A stretch of 64,000 nucleotides of DNA, from NCBI GenBank assembly GCA_018266255.1, contig JAFEAT010000011.1, positions 103,003 to 167,002 of the forward strand, read 5' to 3'. The notes below the pieces were generated by a model. The model was not told where the DNA came from, did not search any database, and saw nothing but the letters and a program-made list of their open reading frames with translations. Source of the DNA: Cyanobacteria bacterium SZAS-4. GTDB lineage: Bacteria; Cyanobacteriota; Vampirovibrionia; Obscuribacterales; Obscuribacteraceae. A program made the translations under genes and the position numbers. Positions within the stretch are counted from its first letter, which is position 1. Each line of letters opens with the position of its first letter. Positions 1 through 9,408 of this stretch are shown piece by piece.

Positions 1-3000
1 GATCCTTGTTCGAATATAAACAAGGCTCCGCGCGATCGCGTTGATGAAGCCGTTTCGTCAGGCGTAGTCGCCACGAGGCTTCTGGGCAACACGATTAACG
101 CCGGTTTGACTGCGAGCTGGAATATTTTGTGCGCTTTCATGATGGCGTATTTGATGTACTTGTTTTTTGTCGGACCTGTGGTTGCCGGGCTTTGGGTCTG
201 GCCTATGAAGCAGTTGCGCGATGCGCTTCCCAATTGGATCGAGGGCACGCTCACACTTTGTCTTTGGAGCTTGTTCTGGAATACAGTTATTCTGATCATG
301 GCTTGTTTGAAAGGCGTGGATGAAACAGGCACGATTATGTTCAGCGCACTTAATTTCCTCGCGACTGCGTCAGTGAAATATGCATTCGACTTTGCCGGAT
401 TGGTGAAGGCAGCTGGTCAACAAGCCGGTCAGCAAGCGCAGAGTGGTGCAGGTGCTGGTGGCGCTGGCGGTGCTGCCGGCGCTGGTGGTGCTGCCGGTGC
501 CCATGCTTCAGCCGGAGGCGGTGCTGCCAACGCAGGAGCTTCAACACCAGGAGCTACTCCAGCACAACCAGCCGTTCCAGCCGATGGCGGCAGACACTGG
601 AATCCAGCTTCTTACAGCTGGATTCAGAGCGGAGATGGTGGACCCGGCGAAAGCGGTGATGCCAGACCCGGTGGCACGTTCAATAATGCGTCAACGGTGC
701 CTGGTGTGGCTGGTCCAGCTTCACCCGCTACCACACCCGCTGGCAATGGCAACGTTCCAGTCGATGCTGGCGTACCTCCGCTTGTTACATCACCAAATCC
801 CGAGCGCATTTTGCTGCCGAACGGCGATTTCCTTACGCTAATGCGGCAAGCCGGTTCAACTACGACGGGCGTATTGGATAGCAGCGGCCATGTGGTTGGT
901 TCATTTGAATCGGGCAGCGACGGCACTAGCTATGTACGTTTGATGAACGGAGACATGCTTCAAATTGTCAGAGACGGAAACGGCGAAAATTTCTTCTTGA
1001 ATAATGGTACAAGTACACAAGCTCTCAGACATGGCACTTTCGAAGGACACTCTCTGGTCATGCCGCACGTTGCAACAGCAGGCAGTGCCGGCAGTCATGG
1101 TTCAGCTGGCACTGCGGGTTCTGGCGGCTCTGCTGGATCTCCTCTAGCACCAGCTCCCGGCGACTCATTGTCTGTCGATCTGACACTTGCTGATGCCACA
1201 GTAGACTTGACTAGTGACACTACAGAAAGTGGCACTACCGTTGCCGCTGTTCCATCAGTGTCGACTGCCGGTGGACCAGGTTCCTCCAGTGCTGCCGCAA
1301 ATTCGACTTTGCTTGCAGCACATGCAGGTTCTGCAAACAGCGCTGCAGTTCACAGCCCTGGCGTCATCGTTCCAACGTCTGCTGGGCCAATGTTTGTTTC
1401 CAACCAGGGCGGTCATGGTACTGCCACTTTGCCTGGAAGCAATGGTGTTCCACAAACGTACGACTTCGATGAAGACCATTCTCAAACAATCAACTTGCCT
1501 GACGGTAATGTGCTCACCTTGTCGATGGCAGATGGTGTGGGCAATGTCTCTATCGCTTCGCCATCTGGTGCCACTCTCAGCTCTCTTTCACTGGGCGGCG
1601 ATACCACAGTTAACAACGCTGGGTTGTTCTACGGTAATGACGGTACTCTGCTCGGCACTAGTGCCACAACGATGGCTATGGTTAACGGAACTCCTGTTGA
1701 CACCACGGTTTATCGTGATACCGCCGGTGACATCGTTGGATATCACTCCGCCAATCACTACGGTGCTGGACAATCTGGACAACTTGGTACCTGGTATGAC
1801 GCGAACGGCGTGCAAATCAACCCAGGAGACAATCACTCGCACCTGGCACTAAATCCCGTTCTTGCCCACGCAATTGACGCTGGTGTGATCGGACCAGAGC
1901 CAACTCAAATCAATCCGGCACCACTTTCATCGAATGACCAATACACTCTAGCAATGCAAAGTGCTGGGGATGTGGTTAAACCATTGAATTCATTGCTGGA
2001 TCCGCTTTTTGCAAGTGCGCCAAATTGGCCAGGCGATGTTTCGACCACTTACAATTCTGCATTGCCGGCTGATTCTGGCACAATGCTCGCATCGATCATG
2101 ACCTTACCAGCCGAAACGCTAGCGCGTGCAAGTAGCTTCAGTCCCGATCCAAACGTGGCACCGCTTCTTAATACAACTTTGCCGCTCTCATCTGGAGCGC
2201 CAGCAATCGCGTATTCGAATTCTACTAACGTCAATCCATTCTCGAATATGCCATCAAATGGATTCGACTCGCCTGCAATTCCTTCAACTCCTTCCGTAGC
2301 TAATCATGCGGATTCTGCTGGCATGTCGATTGTGTCGAGCATGCCAGATTCTTCTTTCGCTGCATACACTGGCAGCGGTCAGTCAAATGCTCCGACCTAT
2401 GCTTATCCAGATTCGTCGAGTGTCTCGAACTACAACGCGATGAACTCTCATGCCAGCGAAATCGTTCAACCAACGCAGTCATCCTCGAATCTGAGCGCTG
2501 ATTCAATCGTTCCGACAAACTGGAGTTCAACCGATACCAACGTAAGCGGAAGTGACGTTGCTGCTCAACAGCAAGTTATGCAGTCTAAGTCGCAGCCACC
2601 TAGTTCGCTGCAGGCACAAATTTCAGCATCACCTGGTGTGGCAGCAGCTCCGTTGCCTCAACCCTATGCGTCGAGTCCGCAATCTCCACAGCAGTATGCC
2701 AAGCCGCAGTCTTCATCATCGTTTGCCGCTCCACACTACGGCGCTGACTTCTTCCAGACCGCACTTGCGGCCGCAGCGTTGCGCCGATTGGGAGCGGTGT
2801 CACGTGCCAAAGAAACTGCGGGAGAGGAACCAACGCCGAAGCCGATTGCACAAAGTGCGAAACCAATTGCACCAACACCGAAGCCGATTCCACAGACGCA
2901 AAATCCGGTTGAGCAACTCGCCAAAGGTACAACTCCAAGCACAACTGGAAACCGCCTCAACAGTGTATTAGGTGCGGCTGGATCCAGTCGCAGTCAATCA

Positions 3001-3225
3001 ATGGATGCAGCAAGAGATCTGCTTGGAAGATTGAACATAGCTGCTGAGCCAACAGCTGTGTCGCCAGTCTCGAATGAAACCGAATCAGTATCGAGCGGCT
3101 GCACCAACTGCACCGGATTGATGTGCAATTGCATGGGAGGCAACCGAACTCTAGCTCAGCGCTTCGCCAGAAAATCTAACAGCGTAGAAGTGGCCATGCC
3201 ACCCCTAACATCGGATCACAAATAA
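1..3225 (+). CDS. Membrane protein with long Ala/Gly/Ser-rich tail, 5'-truncated by window
   Basis: The frame is open to the first base, so the true start lies outside the window; the TTG at 106 is only an internal codon. The visible N-terminal part has at least two hydrophobic membrane segments (about residues 5-33 and 48-68 counted from the TTG), then a long low-complexity Ala/Gly/Ser/Pro region with short beta-rich islands such as one starting PERILLPNGDFLTLM. Near the C-terminus is a cysteine cluster of spacing C-x2-C-x4-C-x-C. The membrane part loosely resembles polytopic subunits of conjugation or type IV secretion systems, but this is weak and no neighbouring transfer gene is visible. 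Function unknown; that it is a real gene is clear from its length and protein-like composition. Confidence 0.8.
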   Translation, partial: DPCSNINKAPRDRVDEAVSSGVVATRLLGNTINAGLTASWNILCAFMMAYLMYLFFVGPVVAGLWVWPMKQLRDALPNWIEGTLTLCLWSLFWNTVILIMACLKGVDETGTIMFSALNFLATASVKYAFDFAGLVKAAGQQAGQQAQSGAGAGGAGGAAGAGGAAGAHASAGGGAANAGASTPGATPAQPAVPADGGRHWNPASYSWIQSGDGGPGESGDARPGGTFNNASTVPGVAGPASPATTPAGNGNVPVDAGVPPLVTSPNPERILLPNGDFLTLMRQAGSTTTGVLDSSGHVVGSFESGSDGTSYVRLMNGDMLQIVRDGNGENFFLNNGTSTQALRHGTFEGHSLVMPHVATAGSAGSHGSAGTAGSGGSAGSPLAPAPGDSLSVDLTLADATVDLTSDTTESGTTVAAVPSVSTAGGPGSSSAAANSTLLAAHAGSANSAAVHSPGVIVPTSAGPMFVSNQGGHGTATLPGSNGVPQTYDFDEDHSQTINLPDGNVLTLSMADGVGNVSIASPSGATLSSLSLGGDTTVNNAGLFYGNDGTLLGTSATTMAMVNGTPVDTTVYRDTAGDIVGYHSANHYGAGQSGQLGTWYDANGVQINPGDNHSHLALNPVLAHAIDAGVIGPEPTQINPAPLSSNDQYTLAMQSAGDVVKPLNSLLDPLFASAPNWPGDVSTTYNSALPADSGTMLASIMTLPAETLARASSFSPDPNVAPLLNTTLPLSSGAPAIAYSNSTNVNPFSNMPSNGFDSPAIPSTPSVANHADSAGMSIVSSMPDSSFAAYTGSGQSNAPTYAYPDSSSVSNYNAMNSHASEIVQPTQSSSNLSADSIVPTNWSSTDTNVSGSDVAAQQQVMQSKSQPPSSLQAQISASPGVAAAPLPQPYASSPQSPQQYAKPQSSSSFAAPHYGADFFQTALAAAALRRLGAVSRAKETAGEEPTPKPIAQSAKPIAPTPKPIPQTQNPVEQLAKGTTPSTTGNRLNSVLGAAGSSRSQSMDAARDLLGRLNIAAEPTAVSPVSNETESVSSGCTNCTGLMCNCMGGNRTLAQRFARKSNSVEVAMPPLTSDHK

Positions 3226-3245
3226 GACGACCTGAATACCGATGG

Positions 3246-3284
3246 AGCGCCAGCTTCAGCCGGCAGGGCTGCCAACCGGCCCAG
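3246..3284. terminator. Possible hairpin between convergent genes
   Basis: The 66-base gap between two convergent genes holds a GC-rich inverted repeat (GCCGG at 3259-3263 with CCGGC at 3276-3280, and an inner partly self-complementary loop). There is no clear T run, so intrinsic termination is uncertain. Confidence 0.3.
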
Positions 3285-3291
3285 CTAAAAC

Positions 3292-5898
3292 CTAACGCAA
3301 TGAAGAAGCAATAGAAGTCCGGTCATCCCCAACACTAATAATATAAGGCTGCTTCTTCGACCACTCAGACTCAATCTTAGCAAGTGTCTTAACGGTCTCA
3401 GGATCACTCAAAGCATGTCCAAAGATCGTAAACTTCTTGTCTAAATGCGGGGCATCACCTAGCAAAATTGAAAACGAAGTCACTGCAGAATTTGGATCAT
3501 CTCCGTGCGCCATCGACAGCGCAAATTTCTTATGCAGAACGTTGCCAGAATTTTGCGATTCGACTTCGAGCGGTAATCGCCTAAGCATCGAGTTTACGTG
3601 AGCCGATAACCTTGCGTTTCGATCTTCTTTCACGCTAGCCAATGCTGTTTGCAGAACGAAATTCGGTTCGTATCTGACAATACTCGTTCCATCAAAGGCA
3701 CCCGCCTTAAACAGCTTGTACATCTGCGAAGCATTTATTGGTGCGGCCGCCGGATCCAGAACCATGTGGATGTTTCCAGCTGAAGTTTTCATCTCGACTG
3801 TCTTAGCCGATGTGAGCAATGGACCGTCAGTTTTCTTGCTGTAAATGGGGTATGTATCGTCCACAGTCTTTTTCACCGCCACTGGTGCTTTAGTTGGTTT
3901 GATTCCACAGTAGAGGTCATCGCAAACTTCTTTGCTACTACTTTTTCCTGATAGCTGACTGAGTTGTGCAGAGGCTTCCGCGAGCATGTCAGAATTCTTG
4001 TCATTCGAGCCTTTGATATCTTTCGCACTGATGATATAAGCGTGCGATTGCTCCCAAGTTTGCATCATTTTTTTCATCGTCGCGGTGGTCACCGCGTCCG
4101 GTATCAGTCTGCCGAAGACCGTGTACTTATGATCGAGATGTGGTGCATTGTCGAGGAGAATTGAAAACGAGCTGACCGCAGAGTCTTCAGCGTGTGAACG
4201 GGCCATTGTGAGAGCCCACTTCTGATTCAGTCCACGTCCTTGCTTATGCGCTTCGACCTCTAGTGGAAGGCGGCGCAGCATGTTGGTCTGCTCAGTCGTG
4301 ACTGGCTTCTTCGGACTGTGTTTGATGTCGATTGAGCCAATTTGAAAAATGTAGCTAGGCTGATAGACAATGACATTTGTGTCATCGAATGCGCCAGCTT
4401 TGAACAGCTTATATAACTGAGTCGCATGCTGTGGCGCAATCGTTGGGTCTAGAACCATGTGGAGTTTACCGACCGATGTTGTAACTTCCATCGTTTTCGG
4501 TTGCTTCAACAGTGGACCATCGTTCTGTGCATCGAACGGACTATATCTGTCTGATCCGTTGTAATCTTCAGCAGTTGAGCCCGTGCTATCTGCGACTACT
4601 TGCGGCTCGTTTTTCCAATCAGGTTTGACAAACTTCGTGTCGTCGAAAAATATTCCTTGTGAGACCATCGAATCTTGAGTGACACCAGTTGTGTTGTCAT
4701 AGATAGAATCGATTTCGAAGTGTTTGCCTTTCGGCAACAAGACGCCGTCTTTGAAATACAAATCTCCGATGCGTGCAATTTCCAGTCCGTGATCGGTTTT
4801 AGTGCTGATATCGACAGACCAAGCGGGCGTCTTTTTTGCACCATCGCAAACCATCAATTTCACATTTTTACAAAGCGGATGTACGTGAGTCCAAACCGCG
4901 CGCACCATTCGATCTTCACTGGAGAAGCCGTAATCTCGATCTTCTGAAATCGGACATGTGTATGGCTGTATGCCTGGTGGCACACTCCAGTGCCCTGTCA
5001 CTTTTCGCTCGTTGGTATCGGTGACGACGGAACCTTTCGTCGCATTGGGGGCGTTTTCTCCAGTAGACATCACCATGCACGCTGGTCCGTGCACCTCTGG
5101 TCCTTCTAATTTCGTTTTGTCATTAAGTTGCACCGCTACATAGGGCGTGTACCAAGACAAGGGCTTCATCGCCATCTTAAGATCGGAATCTTTGACGAAA
5201 TCGAGAGTACACATGTGTTTCAAACGACGATGTTTAGTCGTGGTGCGGTTCGCTGCTTGAAATGTGATGTGCAAAAATTCGTTGCTCGAAAGCGGCACGC
5301 CGTAACCTTCAGGAAAGCGAAAGTCTGTCTGCCCTTGAGTGAGAGTGAAGAGTCGCGAGCTGCCCGTGTGAACTTCCGGAAAAACAGTGTTACGCGGATC
5401 CACATCAACGTTGTAGTGACAAATAAATTCAGCAGTCGGCAGCGGCTTATCGTTTTCATCGAGGACAATCAGCTTGACGCCCTTCGCCCAAATCAACTGC
5501 TTAGGCTCGGTCGAGTGCACGACCTTGCTCGTCGTTGTCGATGATCCGTTGCTTCCCATCATTGATGGCTGGTTGCCGTTCTCGACAAATTGCACCGCAC
5601 CTTCTCCAACCGAGATTTGTTTGGTGGCAAGCATGTCTGAAACTCTCAGCGTTTCGCTTACGTATGGTCCTTCCATCGAGCGATATTTGCGATGAATATC
5701 AAATGGACCGACCGTGACATTTACCTGATGTACTGGACCTTCAGGTGTATCAATGACACTTGGATCTTTCGTCAGCTCTGACGGAGTGCTGAGCGTCCGT
5801 GACGAAGTTGTCGAAGAACCTGGCCTGTGCATGGAGCATGAGGTCAAGACAAATGAGGTCAAGCAGAATAGGGTCAAACGAAAGAAGGTTGTGCGCAC
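3292..5898 (-). CDS. Lipoprotein with two cyclophilin-like (PPIase) domains
   Basis: An exported protein with two copies of a cyclophilin-type peptidyl-prolyl isomerase fold in its C-terminal half, about residues 470-630 and 700-868 counted from the proposed start. Each copy has the family's strand (GKLHMVLDP, GNIHMVLDP), the ALxMA segment, and the APHLDxKxTxFG segment. The preceding ~450 residues are unrecognised and beta-rich. The frame is open to an ATG at 6102, but I prefer GTG at 5898: it directly precedes a hydrophobic stretch ending in a lipobox (LTSC), and a candidate promoter at 6007-6035 lies inside the longer reading. The first domain lacks the family's catalytic Arg (it reads VIVYQPSYIFQ); the second keeps an Arg (IVRYEPNFVLQ). 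It may be a binding scaffold rather than an enzyme. Fold call fairly sure; start uncertain. Confidence 0.72.
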   Translation of the reverse strand: MRTTFFRLTLFCLTSFVLTSCSMHRPGSSTTSSRTLSTPSELTKDPSVIDTPEGPVHQVNVTVGPFDIHRKYRSMEGPYVSETLRVSDMLATKQISVGEGAVQFVENGNQPSMMGSNGSSTTTSKVVHSTEPKQLIWAKGVKLIVLDENDKPLPTAEFICHYNVDVDPRNTVFPEVHTGSSRLFTLTQGQTDFRFPEGYGVPLSSNEFLHITFQAANRTTTKHRRLKHMCTLDFVKDSDLKMAMKPLSWYTPYVAVQLNDKTKLEGPEVHGPACMVMSTGENAPNATKGSVVTDTNERKVTGHWSVPPGIQPYTCPISEDRDYGFSSEDRMVRAVWTHVHPLCKNVKLMVCDGAKKTPAWSVDISTKTDHGLEIARIGDLYFKDGVLLPKGKHFEIDSIYDNTTGVTQDSMVSQGIFFDDTKFVKPDWKNEPQVVADSTGSTAEDYNGSDRYSPFDAQNDGPLLKQPKTMEVTTSVGKLHMVLDPTIAPQHATQLYKLFKAGAFDDTNVIVYQPSYIFQIGSIDIKHSPKKPVTTEQTNMLRRLPLEVEAHKQGRGLNQKWALTMARSHAEDSAVSSFSILLDNAPHLDHKYTVFGRLIPDAVTTATMKKMMQTWEQSHAYIISAKDIKGSNDKNSDMLAEASAQLSQLSGKSSSKEVCDDLYCGIKPTKAPVAVKKTVDDTYPIYSKKTDGPLLTSAKTVEMKTSAGNIHMVLDPAAAPINASQMYKLFKAGAFDGTSIVRYEPNFVLQTALASVKEDRNARLSAHVNSMLRRLPLEVESQNSGNVLHKKFALSMAHGDDPNSAVTSFSILLGDAPHLDKKFTIFGHALSDPETVKTLAKIESEWSKKQPYIISVGDDRTSIASSLR

Positions 5899-6006
5899 CC
5901 AGTTGACCGACTGAGCTGACTTCGCTGAGCGAAGTGAAGGCGGTGAGCGAAAGGTGTGATTGTTTGACAACGCAAAAACCGCAAGCAAGGAATATCGCCT
6001 GATTTT

Positions 6007-6035
6007 ACTATACTTGCGAGGTTGCCAACGGGGAA
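6007..6035 (-). promoter_or_regulatory. Candidate sigma70 promoter for the cyclophilin-like lipoprotein
   Basis: On the minus strand TTCCCC (6030-6035) and TATAGT (6007-6012) are 17 bases apart. The -10 is good, the -35 weak. Transcription would start near 6000, giving a leader of about 100 bases to the GTG at 5898. That leader holds a perfect 7-bp hairpin (ACTTCGC/GCGAAGT, 5919-5935). Confidence 0.4.
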
Positions 6036-6139
6036 CTGGGCGCCGCCCGGTCACCATCCGTAACCACTCAGTTGCGCCACTTAGCCGACAAATGCTGAGC
6101 ACTCGTTGGCTAGGTCACACTATTTGAGAAGTAATTTAG

Positions 6140-6517
6140 TTAGCGATCCATGAACTGGAGCACGATGCGACCGCTGTCGCTAAGCGTTGCGCGAACGTCA
6201 AAATTCTGGTTGTCGCCTGAACAAACAGGTCTGGCTTCTGAGTTGAAAGCAAGCACCAGTCTTGGTCTGTCGTAGTTCAAACTGTTCAACATTTGCTCGA
6301 TTTGCGATTTGATTTGCTCGAAAGAAGTTTCGAAATCTTGAAAGCTGTTGCGGCGTAGATCGAACACCAGACAGCTAAACTGCTGATTTAGTTTGGCGAA
6401 AGCGTTCACGCAAGCGATTTTGATTGACTTTCGATCGAATCCACCGAGTGATGAGTTCGACTTCATCTGCAAACTGTTTTGACCAACTGTACCAAGATTC
6501 CAGTTACTTAACTCCAT
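6140..6517 (-). CDS. Small conserved-looking cytosolic protein, unknown function
   Basis: A protein of about 125 residues without signal peptide or membrane segment, with alternating helix and strand character. No family is recognised. The frame runs up to a TTG at 6544, but the ATG at 6517 (MELSNWNLG) is a more ordinary start. The gene lies 37 bases beyond the longest reading of the cyclophilin-like gene on the same strand and is divergent from the CvfC-like gene. The 157-base gap to that gene probably holds both promoters. That it is coding is likely from its composition; function open. Confidence 0.6.
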   Translation of the reverse strand: MELSNWNLGTVGQNSLQMKSNSSLGGFDRKSIKIACVNAFAKLNQQFSCLVFDLRRNSFQDFETSFEQIKSQIEQMLNSLNYDRPRLVLAFNSEARPVCSGDNQNFDVRATLSDSGRIVLQFMDR

Positions 6518-6674
6518 GACCGCTCTGCCCGCTCCCTCTGACAACTTTTTGACCTGGTTTTCACCAACTTAGTTGTTACGGATCGGTCCAAATAATTAGG
6601 CCAGTTTGTCAAACCCGGCGGCGATTATGAAATCGATGTTATTCTTGAACTGGGTTGCATTGCAGACGTGGCAC

Positions 6675-7793
6675 ATGGCAATTAAGTCGATCGAAACAAC
6701 GCCAAATCCGAACAGCATGAAGCTGAATCTTGTTACCTCGGTGGAAGGTCGACCGAGCACGTTTACGACCCAACAAATTGATGGTTGTCCGCTCCCTTTT
6801 ATAAAACTGTTGGAAATCGCTGGAGTGCAGAGCATTTTTGTTTGCAATGACTTTGTCACCGTCAATCGTAATCCGACTGCTGATTGGCAACCAATTCTGG
6901 ATGCCGCCAATCGCTGTCTGAGCGGAAACGACGAACTCGAGCAGGCTACATCGCAACGACAAGCTGCAGAGAAAGATGGGCAGGTGAGTGTTTTTGTTCA
7001 AACGTTTCGCAGCATTCCGATTCAGGTTAAAGTTGTTGGTGGCAACGAGGAGAGGCGCTTATCTCTGGGGGCACGATTCAACGACGCAGCGATGCGCATT
7101 CAAGATGCAACCGGAAGCGACTTTTTGAAAGAGCGTTACTGGGCAGAAGCTGGTGTGCGATACGGAACAGCTGCTGAAGTGGCGCAGGAAGTATTTGAGG
7201 AAATCACTGGCGTCATCGACGATAAATCTCTGGCTGACATGGAGCTAAAGGCTTTAGGCCAGGTAGTGCCAAATGTGGTGCCGACCTCTCAAGAGGTTTT
7301 GCGGGAGCAACTTGCTTCTTCTGACTGGAGTGTCAGGCTCAAAGCCGTGCAAGACATGGGCACTGACGAAGCTGTATTGCCGCTATTAATAACCGCATTG
7401 AATGATGATCATCATCAGGTTCGCCGATTGGCAGCCGCAGCGTTGGGTGCTAGTGGGAATAGCGCTGCTGTTGAACCACTATGTCAGGCATTGTTGAACG
7501 ATACATCTGTGGGTGTTAAGCGCACCGCTGGCGATGCCCTTTCTGATCTTGGAGATGTTGCGGCAGAGCAATCGATGTGTGAAGCGCTTTCCGACAAGAA
7601 TAAACTTGTGCGCTGGCGCGCTGCGCGTTTTCTTGCTGAGGTTGGCAGTGCCTCGTCGCTTCCGGCTCTGCAAGCGAGACAGAACGATTCAGAATTTGAA
7701 GTGCGATTAGAGATTGAAACTGCGATCCAGCGTATTAGTGGTGGTGGGCTTGGCGCAGCTCCAGCCTGGAAGAGAATTGTGGAAAATGCATAG
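6675..7793 (+). CDS. CvfC-like protein: Nfu N-terminal domain plus HEAT repeats
   Basis: The N-terminus (IETTPNPNSMKLNLV) is the hallmark of the Nfu/NifU N-terminal domain found ahead of Fe-S scaffold proteins. Here no CxxC scaffold domain follows. Instead come a middle region (about residues 110-220) and a set of HEAT repeats (about 225-350) with typical VRRLAAAALG helices. This order matches the family called conserved virulence factor C (CvfC) in staphylococci, whose biochemical role is poorly known. The frame extends to a TTG at 6606, but the family begins near ATG 6675 (MAIKSIETTPN), which I use; ATG 6627 is an alternative. The stop is 18 bases before the caspase gene on the same strand, so co-transcription is likely. 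Confidence 0.8.
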   Translation: MAIKSIETTPNPNSMKLNLVTSVEGRPSTFTTQQIDGCPLPFIKLLEIAGVQSIFVCNDFVTVNRNPTADWQPILDAANRCLSGNDELEQATSQRQAAEKDGQVSVFVQTFRSIPIQVKVVGGNEERRLSLGARFNDAAMRIQDATGSDFLKERYWAEAGVRYGTAAEVAQEVFEEITGVIDDKSLADMELKALGQVVPNVVPTSQEVLREQLASSDWSVRLKAVQDMGTDEAVLPLLITALNDDHHQVRRLAAAALGASGNSAAVEPLCQALLNDTSVGVKRTAGDALSDLGDVAAEQSMCEALSDKNKLVRWRAARFLAEVGSASSLPALQARQNDSEFEVRLEIETAIQRISGGGLGAAPAWKRIVENA

Positions 7794-7811
7794 AGCGGAA
7801 GGCGACTCAAT

Positions 7812-9392
7812 ATGAAACTTTCTCGGAGATTGACGACCATGCAACGGCTGGCGACCAGATCAATATTGGCGATGACGCTTATGCTATCCGCAGTTGGCTG
7901 CAATAGTGTTGAAGCTGCTGACGTTGCTCCTGCGCCAAATCGCCCCATTCGCGATAAGTGGGCTCTGGTCGTTGGGATTAGTAATTTTGAAAATCCAAAA
8001 TTGAATCTGAGATATTCGTCTAAAGATGCATCTGATTTTGCCAATTATTTGACACACAATGCCGGATTTGCTCCAGATCACGTCAAAATCTTGTTGAACA
8101 AAGACGCGACTCAACGCCGTATTTTGTCAGAACTTGGAAATAAGTGGTTGCCTCACGTTGCCAATCCCGATGATCTGGTGGTTATTTTTCTTTCCACTCA
8201 CGGAAGTGGTTCAGAAATGGACATCGGTGGACAGAATTATTTGATTGCATACGATACCGACATTGATGATCTCTACACATCAGCGATTCCGATGCAGCGG
8301 TTGGCGCACGATATAAAGTCTCGCGTACACTGCGATCGTGTAATCATATTTTTGGACGCTTGTCACAGTGGTGCTACCGAAAATGGTGGCAAGGGGCTGA
8401 TTAGAACTGGAGTTGACGCGGGCGAACTGAGCGCTGGCTCAGGTCAATTGGTAATCGCATCGAGCAAAGAAGATCAAATTTCGTGGGAAAGCAAGAAGCT
8501 CGCAAACGGCGTGTTCACTGCTGTCTTGCTTGACACTTTGAAAAAGCAAGGTGCTTCTACAACAATCGGTCAAATGTTTGACGGATTGAAAGATGATGTT
8601 CAAGATACCGTTTTGCGAGAGAGAGGAACTCTTCAAACTCCGGTGATGAAAAGCGAGTGGAACGGTAACGACGTTTTGATCGCAGCAAAACCGACCTCTC
8701 CCAGACCGGGATTTGATGACGGGAAAGCTGATGCTTCTGAGTCTCCGACTACAGTTGCGACGAGTGTTTCGACCACTCCAGCACCTGTGGTGAAAAAATC
8801 AACAAGTTCATCGGCTTTTCCGGTTAACCGAAACAAAGTTACAGATAAAGCGCCGGCTAAAGCTAGCGCTCGGCCCGTCGGAGCATCTGCGGGCTACGTT
8901 CCATCAGCAGTCGCTGCGACCGATGATGCTCGAACCAATAAACCAGAACCGATCAACCCTCGCATCCTGCTTGTTCCTGGGCAGTCCGTCGCTCGCATGA
9001 ACCTTGGCATGACCACTGCTGAAATCTTGACTTTGCTTGGTAAACCAACATACAGCAGCGACGATGTCGTAACTTACTGGACATCAGACCGCAAATACTT
9101 TCTGAGTGTTTTGTTGAAATCCGGTTTGGTTACCGAAATTGCATTTTCATCACCGGCTTTCAAAACAGCAAATTCGATCACACTGAGTAACTACGCGTCT
9201 CACGCCAAAGAATTCTCTAAGCCAACAGGTTCAACCGTGACACTCACAGATGGCGGATTCTCGATAACTGATCGAGGCAAGGATTTGCCTGTTGGTGTTA
9301 TCTACAAAAAGAAAACCGTTGCAGCTGCGCCCGGTTGGTGGGATGCGCATTCTAATCCACCTGCGAAACCAGCGCACGCTGCGACAAACTAA
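7812..9392 (+). CDS. Caspase-family (C14) lipoprotein with OmlA/SmpA-like C-terminal domain
   Basis: A secreted caspase-like cysteine peptidase. After a signal peptide with a lipobox (LSAVGC, Cys30) comes a caspase p20 domain (about residues 47-290) with the catalytic dyad visible: His130 in LSTHGSG and Cys184 in LDACHSGA. A Thr/Pro/Ala-rich linker (about 295-390) leads to a ~100-residue C-terminal part (GQSVARMNLGMTTAEILTLLGKPT) that resembles the SmpA/OmlA (BamE-like) fold. The start ATG has GGAAGG nine bases upstream; ATG 7839 also has a GGAG and would still leave a signal peptide. It follows the CvfC-like gene closely. Caspase assignment is secure; substrate unknown. A lipid anchor would place the protease on the periplasmic face of a membrane. 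Confidence 0.9.
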   Translation: MKLSRRLTTMQRLATRSILAMTLMLSAVGCNSVEAADVAPAPNRPIRDKWALVVGISNFENPKLNLRYSSKDASDFANYLTHNAGFAPDHVKILLNKDATQRRILSELGNKWLPHVANPDDLVVIFLSTHGSGSEMDIGGQNYLIAYDTDIDDLYTSAIPMQRLAHDIKSRVHCDRVIIFLDACHSGATENGGKGLIRTGVDAGELSAGSGQLVIASSKEDQISWESKKLANGVFTAVLLDTLKKQGASTTIGQMFDGLKDDVQDTVLRERGTLQTPVMKSEWNGNDVLIAAKPTSPRPGFDDGKADASESPTTVATSVSTTPAPVVKKSTSSSAFPVNRNKVTDKAPAKASARPVGASAGYVPSAVAATDDARTNKPEPINPRILLVPGQSVARMNLGMTTAEILTLLGKPTYSSDDVVTYWTSDRKYFLSVLLKSGLVTEIAFSSPAFKTANSITLSNYASHAKEFSKPTGSTVTLTDGGFSITDRGKDLPVGVIYKKKTVAAAPGWWDAHSNPPAKPAHAATN

Positions 9393-9408
9393 CTGTTACA
9401 GCAACCAA

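Noticed and set aside
6003-6102. N-terminal extension of the cyclophilin-like protein, and a structured RNA in this stretch
   Set aside because: The extension precedes a proper lipoprotein signal and contains the likely promoter. No known riboswitch fold or tRNA could be drawn from its GC-rich inverted parts.
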